This document shows, piece after piece, positions 8,885 to 18,200 of a DNA stretch of 64,000 nucleotides. The translations under genes were made by a program, and so were the position numbers. The DNA comes from an uncultured Victivallis sp. (GTDB taxonomy: Bacteria > Verrucomicrobiota > Lentisphaeria > Victivallales > Victivallaceae), in NCBI RefSeq assembly GCF_944391105.1, contig NZ_CALXSK010000010.1:16921-80920 (forward strand), written 5' to 3'. The first letter of the stretch is position 1. Every line of letters starts with the position of its first letter. The notes beneath the pieces were generated by a model. That model saw nothing but the letters and a program-made list of their open reading frames with translations. It was not told the origin of the DNA and did no database searches.

Positions 8885-9688
8885 ATGAAGATCGTTCACT
8901 TTTCCGATCCGCACGCGGGAGGCGCCGCCGAGGACTGGATGGCCTACATCGACAAACGGTGGGTCGGCGTGTTCAATTACAAATTCCGGCGGCAGTTCCG
9001 GCACGATCTGGGGAAACTCGAGCGGGCGGTCGAATACATTCTCGACACGAAACCGGATGTCGCAGTCTGCACCGGGGACCTCACGAGCACGGGGCAGCCG
9101 GGCGAGTTTGAAAAGGTGCGCCCGATTCTTGCTCCGCTGCGCGACTCGGAGATCCCGCTGCTCTATCTGCCCGGCAACCACGACTGTTACGTCCGGCGGC
9201 CGAAGTGTGTGCGGGCCGTGCGCGAGATGACCGAATATCTGTCGAAGGGAGATTACCGTTTTTCTGATCTGCCGGTCCGGCGCGAGTATGCCGGGGTGGA
9301 GTTTCTGCTGGTCAACACGAGCCGCCCGTCGAATCTGCTCTGTTCCTGGGGATTTCTTTCCCGCGCCGATTCGAGTTGGATTGAGTCGGTCTGCGCGGAG
9401 CCGAAGAAGATGCCGCGCATTCTTCTGTCGCACTATCCGATGACGGAGGATCATCCGATTCTGCGTGTGCGCCACCGCCTTTTCGGGCAGAAGCGGGTTC
9501 AGGAGCTGCTGCGGGAACACCGGATCGATCTCTCGCTCTGCGGTCATGTGCACAAGCCTTATCTGAAGGTCGACGCCGAAGGGCGCGGCGAATGCTGCGC
9601 GGGTTCCGTCACCCGGAACGGCAGCATGGTCGAGATCGAGTGCTCTCCGGAGAGCGGCGTCTTCACCTTCCGCACGATTTCGCTTTAA
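8885..9688 (+). CDS. Calcineurin-like metallophosphoesterase
   Basis: A 267-residue protein. The start at 8885 is set by GGAGGAG at 8874-8880 and by the MKIVHFSDPHAGG opening. The metal-binding motifs of the calcineurin-like superfamily appear in order: D-x-H (SDPH), GDLTSTG, GNHD (LPGNHDC), a His in LSHYP, and GHVH near the C-terminus. It has no signal peptide. It sits between the tail-anchored protein and a LacI regulator in one operon. The family is certain; the substrate (nucleotide, lipid-linked or UDP-sugar phosphate) cannot be told from sequence. Confidence 0.9.
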   Translation: MKIVHFSDPHAGGAAEDWMAYIDKRWVGVFNYKFRRQFRHDLGKLERAVEYILDTKPDVAVCTGDLTSTGQPGEFEKVRPILAPLRDSEIPLLYLPGNHDCYVRRPKCVRAVREMTEYLSKGDYRFSDLPVRREYAGVEFLLVNTSRPSNLLCSWGFLSRADSSWIESVCAEPKKMPRILLSHYPMTEDHPILRVRHRLFGQKRVQELLREHRIDLSLCGHVHKPYLKVDAEGRGECCAGSVTRNGSMVEIECSPESGVFTFRTISL

Positions 9689-9707
9689 CGAACCGGAGTA
9701 CGACGAA

Positions 9708-10676
9708 GTGGCGAGTGACATCAACGAACTGGCGCGGCAGTGCGGGGTCTCGAAGGCGACGATTTCGCGTGTGTTCACGGGGCGGGCGCGCGTGAGCGAG
9801 GAGGTGCGGGCGCGCGTGCTGGCCGCCGCTCGTCGGCTGAACTACCGTCCGCAGCAGGTGATGGCGCGTGACTGCGTGGCGATCGTGGTGGCGGATCTGC
9901 CGTCGCCGCAGCGGAGACTGAGTTTTTCGGAACGGCTGCTCACTTCGGCGGTCTTTGAGATCACGCGCAACCATCTGCAGACGGAAGTGATTCCGGTCAG
10001 GGATCTTTCCCGGCTTTACGACAGTTACACGCGGGCGGTGCTTCTGCTGCTTTCCGAGCCGTACATCGAGGCGCATCGTGCGGAGTTCGAGCGGCTGCCG
10101 ATGCCGGTTGTCACGGTGAACAAGCAATATCCGTTCAGCAGTTCGGTCAACACGGATCACGGGCAGGGGGTGACGCTGGCGCTGCGTCATTTGCATGAGA
10201 ACGGCCATCGGCGGATCGGGCTCACGGTCGACCGGTTGGAAAACCAGGCCGGTCAGGAGCGTATTGCCGCTTATGGCGCCTTTGTGAAAGAGCGCGGTCT
10301 TGTTCCGCTGCCAGTGGGACACTTCTACAATCTCACAGCCGGGGAGTCGCTGCGGGCGCTTGATCACGTGCTCGCGGAACGGCCGACCGCGCTTGTGGTC
10401 TGCGGGGAAAGCATGGCGTTGCAGTCCGTCCACGAGCTGCGGAGGAGGGGGTACCGGATTCCGGAAGACATTTCGCTGGTGACTTCGGAGCTCGAGGAGA
10501 TCTGCTGCTGGCTCACGCCGGAGTTGACGACGATCAATCAGGATCTCGATGCGCTTGCGGCAAAGACCGTTTCGGTGCTTCTCGCCCGAATCCGGGAACC
10601 GGACCTGCCACGCGAGGACATCCGGCTGCCGAGTTCGCTCATCGTGCGTTCGAGTGTGCGAAGAGTGGATGCCTGA
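9708..10676 (+). CDS. LacI-family transcriptional regulator
   Basis: A 322-residue protein with a GTG start at 9708 preceded by GGAG at 9694-9697. The N-terminal LacI helix-turn-helix reads INELARQCGVSKATISRVF with the hinge-helix region after it. The rest is a periplasmic-binding-protein-type effector domain, including GVTLALRHLHENGHRRIGL and the C-terminal LTTINQDLDALAAKTV block. It starts 19 bases after the phosphoesterase stop, so it is probably cotranscribed with it. The target and sugar effector are unknown. A degraded AraC gene lies just downstream in the opposite orientation. Confidence 0.92.
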   Translation: MASDINELARQCGVSKATISRVFTGRARVSEEVRARVLAAARRLNYRPQQVMARDCVAIVVADLPSPQRRLSFSERLLTSAVFEITRNHLQTEVIPVRDLSRLYDSYTRAVLLLLSEPYIEAHRAEFERLPMPVVTVNKQYPFSSSVNTDHGQGVTLALRHLHENGHRRIGLTVDRLENQAGQERIAAYGAFVKERGLVPLPVGHFYNLTAGESLRALDHVLAERPTALVVCGESMALQSVHELRRRGYRIPEDISLVTSELEEICCWLTPELTTINQDLDALAAKTVSVLLARIREPDLPREDIRLPSSLIVRSSVRRVDA

Positions 10677-10686
10677 GAGCGGTTCC

Positions 10687-10985
10687 TCAGAAGGTCGCAT
10701 CCTGCGATGGGGCGCCATGTGCGAGGCGGTAACGTCCCGGCGAGCATTCCGTCAGTTCCCGGAAACGGCGGATAAAATAGATTTCACTGCCGAAACCGGA
10801 ACGCATGGCCACTTCTTTGACGGTGAGGGAGCTGTAAGATTCCACTCGAAGAGCGCGGCGGTCTGTTCACGAGTCAGCGGTTTGTGGAAATGATTTTCAA
10901 GATAGGTGCAGAGCCGGTTGTAGGTGGTCAGCGCCTTGCCTTCTCTGAAGGGAATCCGGGCGATTGATCCCGATGTTCCGATCAT
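10687..10985 (-). pseudogene. AraC-family regulator remnant with internal deletion and frameshift
   Basis: One frame from 10985 encodes the first AraC helix-turn-helix region (YNRLCTYLENHFHKPLTREQTAALFEW) and then loses similarity. From about 10845 a different frame encodes the second HTH, ESYSSLTVKEVAMRSGFGSE followed by IYFIRRFRELTECSPGRYR, and stops at 10687-10689. In an intact AraC DNA-binding domain these two blocks are separated by about 35-40 residues. The join therefore shows a deletion that also shifted the frame. The N-terminal effector domain is missing as well. This is seen directly by translating both frames. Confidence 0.8.
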
Positions 10986-11259
10986 TTTTCTCCAGAGAGA
11001 CGATTGATTCCGCCTCGTTCGGGTATCTGGAATCCCTGGAGATGAAGGATGTGGTATCTCTATATTTCATAATCTTTTAAGCGTCAATATATCTTTTCGG
11101 AGCTGCTTGTTTCGAGCCGGGAGTGGCAGGGATGGAGCCTGGAACATGAGGGGGAGGATGGAGGGTCGATCCGCCCCTCCGCCGACAACGACCGCAAGCG
11201 GGTTCTGCTGGACGCCTTCCGGAAGAATCGCAGCAACTGACAGCCCGAAAACGGCGGAG
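10986..11259. other. Intergenic region without a supported gene
   Basis: Short open frames here lack a ribosome-binding site and recognisable motifs. The left part is AT-rich and may hold the eroded 5' end of the AraC remnant. Nothing else is supported. Confidence 0.5.
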
Positions 11260-11544
11260 CTATTTCTCTTCGCCGTTTCCGTTGATCCGGTCCAGGGCGA
11301 CAAGTTCGCAGAGCGGTTGGAAAAACGGATGTCCGCCGTTGGCGGAGAAGTTGATGCGGTTCCCGTCGCTGTTCTGTCGGACAAGTCCGAGTTCGAGCAG
11401 CGTGCGCAGTTCGCGATGGACGACCGGGGCGCTGAATCCCGCTTCGCGCGCGAGTCGACGCAGGTAAATCGAAGGTTTTTCCGGCGTGAAGAGCCGTTTC
11501 AGGATTTCAGCGCGGCTTTTGGAGCCGATGAGTTTGTCGAGCAT
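11260..11544 (-). CDS. Small winged-helix transcriptional regulator
   Basis: A 94-residue protein, essentially a single winged-helix DNA-binding domain: LIGSKSRAEILKRLF (helix 1), SIYLRRLAREAGFSAPVVHRELRTLLELGLV (helix-turn-helix), then a wing (RQNSDGNRINFSANG). It resembles ArsR/MarR-like stand-alone HTH proteins that often act with a neighbouring gene. Its ATG lies inside the end of the upstream 442-residue gene (46-base overlap), with AAGGGAG about 8 bases before it, so the two proteins are coupled. No metal or ligand site is visible. Confidence 0.75.
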   Translation of the reverse strand: MLDKLIGSKSRAEILKRLFTPEKPSIYLRRLAREAGFSAPVVHRELRTLLELGLVRQNSDGNRINFSANGGHPFFQPLCELVALDRINGNGEEK

Positions 11545-12827
11545 GATATTGTCTCCCTTGCTGGTTGTGAATTCGATTGCCGACGGCGGATCTCCGCGAC
11601 GAGTTCGGCGAGTGTGCCGTTCAGCAGCTTCTCCGCGTCGGAGTCCGGAATCCGGATGGAAAAGCGCAGTTCCAGTGTGAGGATGAATTCCACATCATCC
11701 ATCGAGTCGAATTCGCCGTTGACGAGCAGGGCGACCGGGTCTTCCGGATAGCACATCATGGAGTGCCCGCGGCACGTGACTTCGGCGGCCGTGTCACGGA
11801 TCACCATCGCGATCGCCGCCTCTTCGCGACTCGGCCAGCAACCGCAGAAGAGCGCTTCGGAAAAGAGCGGCCGCCGCACGGATTCCTCTTCATATACAGT
11901 GGAAACATTCGAAACGTTTCCGGAACGGGCGAGCTCCCGCAGTTTTCGCACCGCAGCCGACGGCGGGGGAGCCGGGCGGGATTCCGCCGGAGGCAGCTCT
12001 TCCGGAACGGGAGTCCTGCGTTCGGCGATTCTCCGATGATTGTTCAGATATAGAACCGCCTCCCCAATGGAAGGGCTGAAATCGCTCGATTCGAAACCGA
12101 GGGCTTCGCAGAGTTCCACATATTTCCGGAAGCCGCTCTCTCCGGCCGCGAGCAGCAGCGAATCCTGCGGCAGCGCAAGGAACCGGAATCCCGCTTGTTT
12201 TGCGAATTCGCAGGCCGTTCGCGCTTCCGCCTCCGAACCGAAACAGCGGCAGAAGCGGATGAGATCCTCCTCGCAGTCGGACGAAAAGGGCGGCCGGTGA
12301 TCGGCCGCGGCCAGGCGCGTTCCCTCTTCCGCCGCAACCCGGAGAAGCCTCTCCTGCCGCCGTTCGCGGGAGCGTTCGCTGAGGGCGGTCAGCAGGGCGA
12401 AAACCGTCCAGACCGTACCCGCTGCGGTTAGGAAGGGCAGCCCGTTTTTCGAACGCAGAAGCTGTTCCATAAAGAAGAGAGACAACAATCCCGCGGGAAC
12501 GATGAGACACCCCACAAGCAGGGAATCGCTGAGTTTCCGGTACGAAAAAAGTTCGATTGCGAATCCGGCCAGTTCCCGTTCGAGGCGTTCCGCGCGGATC
12601 GGGTGGAATTGATTTTCCGGTTTCTCCCCGAATGGAATCGGGTGCGGAAGTTTGCCCGGCGCGGCTTTCTCCGCCGGATTCGACCGTTTGCGCTTTCGAT
12701 ACAGCAGGACGCCGATCAGAATCCCCGCGACGGTGAATGCCGCGGTCAACCAGGGATGCCCGATGTCCCATGCGAGCGACCACAGCGTGAACATCCCCGC
12801 GAGTATGACTTTTCTGAATGGGCGCAT
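11499..12827 (-). CDS. Membrane protein with C-terminal acyl-carrier-protein-like domain
   Basis: A 442-residue protein. The N-terminal ~45 residues hold two hydrophobic helices followed by a basic stretch (YRKRKRS). Two more helices lie near residues 105-150 (LLVGCLIVPAGLLSLFFMEQLL and AAGTVWTVFALLTAL). The C-terminal part, about residues 340-415, looks like an acyl carrier protein: FDSMDDVEFILTLELRFSIR followed by IPDSDAEKL and TLAELVAEIR. Ser375 in DSM sits where the phosphopantetheine serine is in ACPs (DSL). An earlier segment (YVELCEALGFESSDF...GEAVLYL, ~residues 263-295) may be a degenerate relative. A GAGG site precedes the ATG. The ACP call rests on motif spacing only. Confidence 0.6.
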   Translation of the reverse strand: MRPFRKVILAGMFTLWSLAWDIGHPWLTAAFTVAGILIGVLLYRKRKRSNPAEKAAPGKLPHPIPFGEKPENQFHPIRAERLERELAGFAIELFSYRKLSDSLLVGCLIVPAGLLSLFFMEQLLRSKNGLPFLTAAGTVWTVFALLTALSERSRERRQERLLRVAAEEGTRLAAADHRPPFSSDCEEDLIRFCRCFGSEAEARTACEFAKQAGFRFLALPQDSLLLAAGESGFRKYVELCEALGFESSDFSPSIGEAVLYLNNHRRIAERRTPVPEELPPAESRPAPPPSAAVRKLRELARSGNVSNVSTVYEEESVRRPLFSEALFCGCWPSREEAAIAMVIRDTAAEVTCRGHSMMCYPEDPVALLVNGEFDSMDDVEFILTLELRFSIRIPDSDAEKLLNGTLAELVAEIRRRQSNSQPARETISCSTNSSAPKAALKS

Positions 12828-12863
12828 TTCAACCTCGTTGTGAAAAAATAATCTGTTTCTATT

Positions 12864-12891
12864 AAGATAACGTTTGTTATCAAAATGTCAA
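12864..12891 (-). promoter_or_regulatory. Probable promoter of the ACP-like membrane gene
   Basis: On the minus strand TTGACA (12891-12886) and TATCTT (12869-12864) are 16 bases apart, about 37 bases upstream of the ATG at 12827. The spacer and -10 region contain the inverted repeat at 12866-12881. Confidence 0.6.
12866..12881. promoter_or_regulatory. Inverted repeat GATAACGTTTGTTATC, candidate operator
   Basis: Six-base arms GATAAC/GTTATC flank a 4-base centre and overlap the leftward promoter. Its ATAAC half-site is shared with the operator at 13003-13020 in front of the divergent LacI gene, so one regulator may bind both. Confidence 0.5.
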
Positions 12892-12968
12892 CATTAAAAA
12901 AATCTTTTTGCACTTTTTCTCTGCTCCCTGTGACAAGGGTGGAATCTCTGTTTTTTTTACTCCCCATC

Positions 12969-12997
12969 TTGACATTTGCCGGCGTTTGTGGTATAAT
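12969..12997 (+). promoter_or_regulatory. Perfect-consensus sigma-70 promoter of the LacI cassette
   Basis: TTGACA at 12969-12974 and TATAAT at 12992-12997 are separated by 17 bases. Both hexamers match the consensus exactly. This is the only clear promoter before the lacI-pseudopilin-GH2 genes. Confidence 0.9.
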
Positions 12998-13002
12998 ATT
13001 GT

Positions 13003-13020
13003 TAGAATAACGTTATTCTA
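13003..13020. promoter_or_regulatory. 18 bp perfect palindromic LacI-type operator
   Basis: TAGAATAACGTTATTCTA is a perfect palindrome with the central CG typical of LacI/GalR operators. It begins 6 bases after the -10 box, over the expected transcription start. Binding there would block initiation, so autorepression of the operon by the LacI protein encoded at 13042 is the simplest reading. Confidence 0.8.
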
Positions 13021-13041
13021 GAATTATTTATTAGTATAAAT

Positions 13042-14076
13042 ATGGTTAAACTGAAAGACATAGCCGAGCAGACAGGGGTGACGATTTCGACGGTCTCCGC
13101 GGCGTTGAACGGACGCGGCAACATGAGTCCGGAGACGCGGGAGCGGCTGATCGAGGCGGCGCGGCGGATGGGATATGCTCCGAATCAGGCGGCGCGGCAG
13201 CTGCGCAACAAACCTGCGGTGGATGTGGCGCTCGTGATCAGTGATTCGCGTCATAATTTGCGTTTGAGCGGCACCTATCTGGTGCACATCAGCGAATTTC
13301 TCGATTACTGCCGTGAGCGCGATCTTTCGCAGCGGATAGAGTTTTTCACGGAGGATGAGAACGGAACGTCGATTCCGGAGACGATCCGCGACCGGGTGGC
13401 GCGGGGGATCATTCATGTCGGCTTCGTCAGGCCCGGATTGCAGCGTTTCCTTGAGGAGCACCCGGATTATCCGCTGGTGAACTTCGGTGAACCCGGAATC
13501 CATTGCGTGCGTTCGGCGATGGAGAGCGGCGCTTACCGGGTGGTGGAGCATCTGGCGGGTCTTGGGGTGAAGCGCATTCTGGTTTCCGGAGGTCCCCGGC
13601 GGTTCGATTATCACCGGCAGCTGCGGTGCGGCGCGGAGCGGGCCATCCGTGATTTCGGACTGATCCCCGTTGCCCGGGAGTTTCAAAACGAGCTTCAGAC
13701 CGATGAGGTCGGCAATCTCCCCTTTATGCGGGCGACGGTGGAGTGGGCTCGTCGCGTACTGGAAAGCGGGCAGCGGCCGGAGGCCGTGTTCTGTTCCGGA
13801 TCATTTCCCGGGCGTGCGCTGGCGATGGTTGCTTTGGAGAAGCGCATAGCGATTCCGGCGGAATTGAAAATCGTCACCGTCGGTATTGTGCATGCGGGCA
13901 GCGGGAGTTATCCGGAACTTACTTCGCTCGAACACAACTATGCCGGGATGATGCGCGAAGCGTTCGGAATTCTCGACCGGATATGGGACGGGGGAGGCAG
14001 GCGGGGAATCGAGATTCTGGTGGAGCCGGAACTTGTTGTTCAGACGTCGACCGCGGGGATGCCGCAACTGCAGTGA
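13042..14076 (+). CDS. LacI-family regulator of the pseudopilin-GH2 cassette
   Basis: A 344-residue protein starting [20 protein letters not shown], a LacI helix-turn-helix. It is followed by hinge residues ([22 protein letters not shown]) and a sugar-binding-type effector domain. No clear Shine-Dalgarno precedes the ATG; the leader is short and AT-rich. The promoter and a perfect palindrome lie 22-73 bases upstream, which suggests autoregulation. The gene is followed after 98 bases by a pseudopilin and then a GH2 enzyme, so the effector is probably a breakdown product of the glycan that enzyme attacks. Confidence 0.92.
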   Translation: MVKLKDIAEQTGVTISTVSAALNGRGNMSPETRERLIEAARRMGYAPNQAARQLRNKPAVDVALVISDSRHNLRLSGTYLVHISEFLDYCRERDLSQRIEFFTEDENGTSIPETIRDRVARGIIHVGFVRPGLQRFLEEHPDYPLVNFGEPGIHCVRSAMESGAYRVVEHLAGLGVKRILVSGGPRRFDYHRQLRCGAERAIRDFGLIPVAREFQNELQTDEVGNLPFMRATVEWARRVLESGQRPEAVFCSGSFPGRALAMVALEKRIAIPAELKIVTVGIVHAGSGSYPELTSLEHNYAGMMREAFGILDRIWDGGGRRGIEILVEPELVVQTSTAGMPQLQ

Positions 14077-14174
14077 TCTGCTGCCGGCCGATGTACGAGG
14101 AGAAAATATCGCGGAAAAAAAGCCGGATCGAAAGTGGAATTTCATTTTGGGAAACCGATAACGGAGTCATGAAC

Positions 14175-15227
14175 ATGAAAGGGTGCAGCATGGAAACTTC
14201 AGTTGAAAGGCGTCGGAGGCTGCGCGCATCGCTTGCCCGCGCTGTTTTTATCGAGCTTTTGATCGCAAAAAATTGCCGGATCTGCAAGGCTCATCGGGTT
14301 TCCGTTCCGCCGGCAGGAGAGAAGCCCGGGGAGGGAAACACGACCGAAAAGGCCGCGTCTCTCCCGGCGCCGGCAGGCCGCAGCCGCGCACGGCTCAGAC
14401 TCGTACCCGGCACCGGTGCGTTGCCGGACGCCGGGAAGAAGGCGGAAACGCCGCTTGCTGCTCGTGGCCGCACGACCTCCAGAGCTGCGTTTACGCTCAT
14501 CGAACTCCTCGTGGTGATTGCGATCATCGCGATTCTGGCCTCGATGCTGCTTCCCGCGCTGCAGCAGGCTCGTGAACGGGGAAAAGCTGCGAGTTGCATT
14601 TCAAACTTGAAACAGAACGGGACGGTTTTTCTTTTGTACGCGAATGACAACCGGGATATTGTCTGTACGGGTTACAGCGGAAAGGGAACGGAGATTCGTG
14701 CCTGGCAGGTAATGGTGGAGTCCGGTTATATCAGCAAACCCTCCGAGGAGGCGTTTTCGAAATACATTTCCGGACAGATGAAGTATCTGTTCTGTCCTTC
14801 CGGTTTGCCGCCGGTGACGGGGGCGGATGCCGCCTGGCAGTTGTACGGTGTTGCAAGCCAGTCCGATTACGGCATGCGCTACCAGGAGAGCGCCGCGTGG
14901 AATGATGACGCCTCAGGACAGATGTTTTTAAGTATCACAAAGATAGGCAGCCGGGTCTCTCGATTCATCGGTATTGCCGATACCTCTTTCAGCGAAGATG
15001 CGGCGGAGAAGCATCGGGGGCACCAGTCGACGGATTACAACAACAAGCAGGGGACGAGTCACGTGCGCATGATTCATTCCGACCGGCTGAATGCCTGGTT
15101 CTACGATGGTCATGTCGATTCCCTCAATATGATTGAAATGTCGGAAAACGTCCATTTTCATGATCGGTATGCAAGTGCATTGAAGTTCAACGACCGCAAC
15201 AACCAGGAACAGGAGTGCCCCCGATGA
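14175..15227 (+). CDS. Type IV pseudopilin-like protein with abnormally long leader
   Basis: A 350-residue protein from the ATG at 14175, with GGAG at 14163-14166; the ATG at 14169 is too close to that site. The prepilin signal [16 protein letters not shown] begins at residue 106, with Glu110 at the +5 position and then a long hydrophobic helix. The C-terminus carries an H-x9-DG motif ([12 protein letters not shown]). The 105-residue leader is far longer than the usual 5-25. It contains an earlier echo, VFIELLIA, at residues 24-31 and a repeat element. The stop overlaps the ATG of the GH2 gene (ATGA). It is presumably processed by a prepilin peptidase and exposed to the periplasm or surface. 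Confidence 0.85.
   Translation: MKGCSMETSVERRRRLRASLARAVFIELLIAKNCRICKAHRVSVPPAGEKPGEGNTTEKAASLPAPAGRSRARLRLVPGTGALPDAGKKAETPLAARGRTTSRAAFTLIELLVVIAIIAILASMLLPALQQARERGKAASCISNLKQNGTVFLLYANDNRDIVCTGYSGKGTEIRAWQVMVESGYISKPSEEAFSKYISGQMKYLFCPSGLPPVTGADAAWQLYGVASQSDYGMRYQESAAWNDDASGQMFLSITKIGSRVSRFIGIADTSFSEDAAEKHRGHQSTDYNNKQGTSHVRMIHSDRLNAWFYDGHVDSLNMIEMSENVHFHDRYASALKFNDRNNQEQECPR
14247..14489 (+). repeat. 243 bp in-frame insertion-like segment in the pilin leader
   Basis: The segment runs from the echo of the pilin motif (codons for FIELLIA at 14247) to just before the real motif (FTLIELL at 14490). Removing it would leave a normal 24-residue basic leader ([13 protein letters not shown]) joined to FTLIELL. 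It contains imperfect inverted arms at 14325-14336 and 14358-14367 and resembles the sequence at 63910-64000, sharing CTCATCG, GTTTCCG, CGGCAG and GCGTCTCTCCC in the same order and the same final reading frame. Confidence 0.6.
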
Positions 15228-18200
15228 ACGGCGAAATCGTGAAACGGCTGTCTCTTCTTCTGATGGTCGCAGTCGCAGCACTGGCCGGGGCAGGCGAACC
15301 ACGGGCTGTTCTCGAACTCGACGGCGGCTGGCGGATCAAGCCGGCTGAGTCACCTGAGATTCCGCCCGGTGACAGCGACTGGGGAGTCTGGAAAATTCCA
15401 TCCGGACAGAAATTTCAGGATGGGATCGATGCTTCCGGAACGAGCTGGAAGAAACAATCCCGCAAAAACATTCACCGTTACTGGTATCGGATGACTCCGG
15501 CGGTACCGGCCGATTGGCAGGGGCGGGCGACGTGGCTTGAACTTGACCGGATTGACGGGGATGCGATCGTTTTCGTCAACGGGAAACGAGTCGGGGAAGT
15601 GCTCAATCCCACCGGCGCAATCCGGCTGACGAATCTGAAATACGGGACGGAAAATACCCTGGATCTCTATCTGACCCGTGACTACTCCGGCATTTCCCGG
15701 CCTTTCGAACAGGATTACATGAATTACGCGGCGCGCGGTCCGCTGGGGCGCAATCTGCCGATGGAGCGCTGGCCGCTCGGCATTACCGCCCCGGCCCGGC
15801 TCCGCAGCATTCCCGCAGAGACCTGGATCGATACGGTGTTTGCGGCAACATCGGTTCAGAATAAGACTCTGACGCTGAATCTGGAGCTTGAAAGCGGCGC
15901 TGCCCGTTCGGTGTTTGCGGAAGCGGAGATTCTGACTCCGGATGGCGCGGTCGCTTTTCGGATTCCTGCGAAGGAGTTTGGCTTGAGGCCGGGTGCGAAT
16001 CGCGTGGAGCTTTCCGCCATCTGGGAGAATCCCCGGTTGTGGGAGCTGGAGGATGGATACTGTTACACGGCGGTCGTGACGCTCAAGGGGGCGGACGGCG
16101 GAGTGATCGACCGGTATGAACCCTTCCGGTTCGGCTTCCGTGAGATCGGCACGGATGGGAATCGGGTGATGTTGAACGGACATCCGGTTCGTTTCCGGAT
16201 GCACACGACCGGCAACGAATCTCTTGACCGGCTGCTCGGGGTCAACACGATCGAAGTTCAGCCGAATGCAACGATGTTCTATTGTGACTGGTTTACGTGG
16301 AGTTATTTTCGGCACGAATGGCTCGATCACCTAGACGACCGCGGCATCTTCTGCCTGCTGCCGGTTCCCTCGGTTTCCAATGCGCGGAATTTGTTTCTTT
16401 CCAGCGAACCGATGCGGCGCGAATATGCGCGGCAGGTGAAACTGTGGTTGAAGCGTTACCGGAATCATCCGTCAATCATCGCCTGGGTTCCCTCGATGAA
16501 TGTCGTGACTTCGCGTGCGAACATTCATGCGGACGGCATGGGCGATCCTTCAAAACTGGGTTCTTCGCAGGTCATCACGATGGTGAAGCAGGCGTTGGAG
16601 CTGCTGAAAAAAGAGGACCCCTCCCGGTTGACTTTCGGACACGGAGACGGTGCGATCGGGGAGATCGCCAGTTCCAACCTCTATTTGAATTTCGTGCCGC
16701 TGCAGGAACGTGAGGAGTGGCCGTCCGATTGGGCCGGAAAGAATCAGATGCCCTACATGGCAGTGGAATTCGGACAGCCCTGTACGATCAACTACTGGAA
16801 GGGGCCGCGCTTTCTGCTGACGGAATACATGGCGATGTATCTGGGGCAGCGGGCCTACGCTTCGGAATCTCCGGCGGGGCTGGCCCGGCTTGTCTCCTCC
16901 CCGTTTTCGAATATGTACAATAACTGGTTTCACGTAGATGTGCGCCACTATCCGGCCTTTTATGAGTTTGAGGGTTTGTTCATGCGCAATACGAACCGCG
17001 CCTGGCGGACGTGGGGGGTCACCGGCTGGTACAACTGGGATTTCGACATCGGTTTCGGATTGCCGCCGGGAGTCAAGCCGCGCATGTTCGGTTTCTATCG
17101 GCAGCTGAAAGAGGAGTATCGGCACCGTCCGGCATGGGTTACTCCCCGGTTTGATTATGTTGCCGAAACGAGTTCTCCGCTGCTTGCCTATATCGCCGGC
17201 AGCCCGGAACACACGGACAAAACGCATTCTTTCTTCTCCGGAGAGAGTGTGAAGAAGCAGATTGCCGTAGTCTGGGATGGCCCCGGCGTTCGCAAAGCGA
17301 AAGTCGCCTGGCGGGCGCTTTCCGACGGCAGAACTTTCACGGAAGGAAGCGGGGAGCTGGTGCTCCGTCCGGGGGAGATTTGTCTGTTTCCGGTCACGTT
17401 CACTGTGCCGGCTGTTGCCGGGCGCACGGGCGGTGCGGTGGAAATGCGGCTGACGGGAACGGATTTCGCGGATGTGACCGATCGTCTGGAGCTCGAATTC
17501 CGGCCGGCGATTCCGGCGCCTGCCCGCGGTGTAACGGTTCAGCTGTTTGATCCCAGGGGGAAGAGCCGGCCGTGGCTGGAGCGACTCGGCGCGGAATGCA
17601 TCATGCTGGAGGATCAGGCGGAGCCTGATCCTGCGCTCCCGCTGGTGATTGGTCGGGAAGCGCTGTCCGGCGTCTCCCGGCTGCCGTTTTCCGCTGACGA
17701 TGTGAAGAACGGATTACGGGTGCTGATTCTGGAGCAGTTGCCCGCAGACTGGGAATCGCTGGGATTCCGGTCGATTGAGACGATGCCGCGCTATGTGTTT
17801 CCACGCAGTTTTTCGGAACCGCTGTTCGACGGCATGGCGGCGGCTGATTTCATCAACTGGCGTGGCACTCCGGATCTGCTGCCGGAAAAAAAGTGGGCGC
17901 GCAGTTATGACTTTTACCGGGCGCCGAAATGGACGAACACTCACGCGGTGGCCTCGGTCGCCTTGGAGACGCCGGGCGTGATCGGCTTCGAGTCGCTGGT
18001 CAGTTGTGAGTTCGACCTTGCCTATTCCGCGCTGCTCCGAATGCGGTATGGAAAGGGGGCGGTCTGGTTTTCAACGTTTGAATTTACGACGAATGCAGGC
18101 AGGGATCCGGCCGCGACGGAATTTGCCGTTCGTCTGTTGAAAGAGGTCGGGAAACCTCTTGCCGCGGCGGATGACCTTCGTTTTGTCGGACTTGACGATG

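Noticed and set aside
11067..11384. A 105-codon minus-strand frame after the winged-helix gene
   Set aside because: Overlaps the regulator in another frame, lacks a ribosome site and has no recognisable domain.
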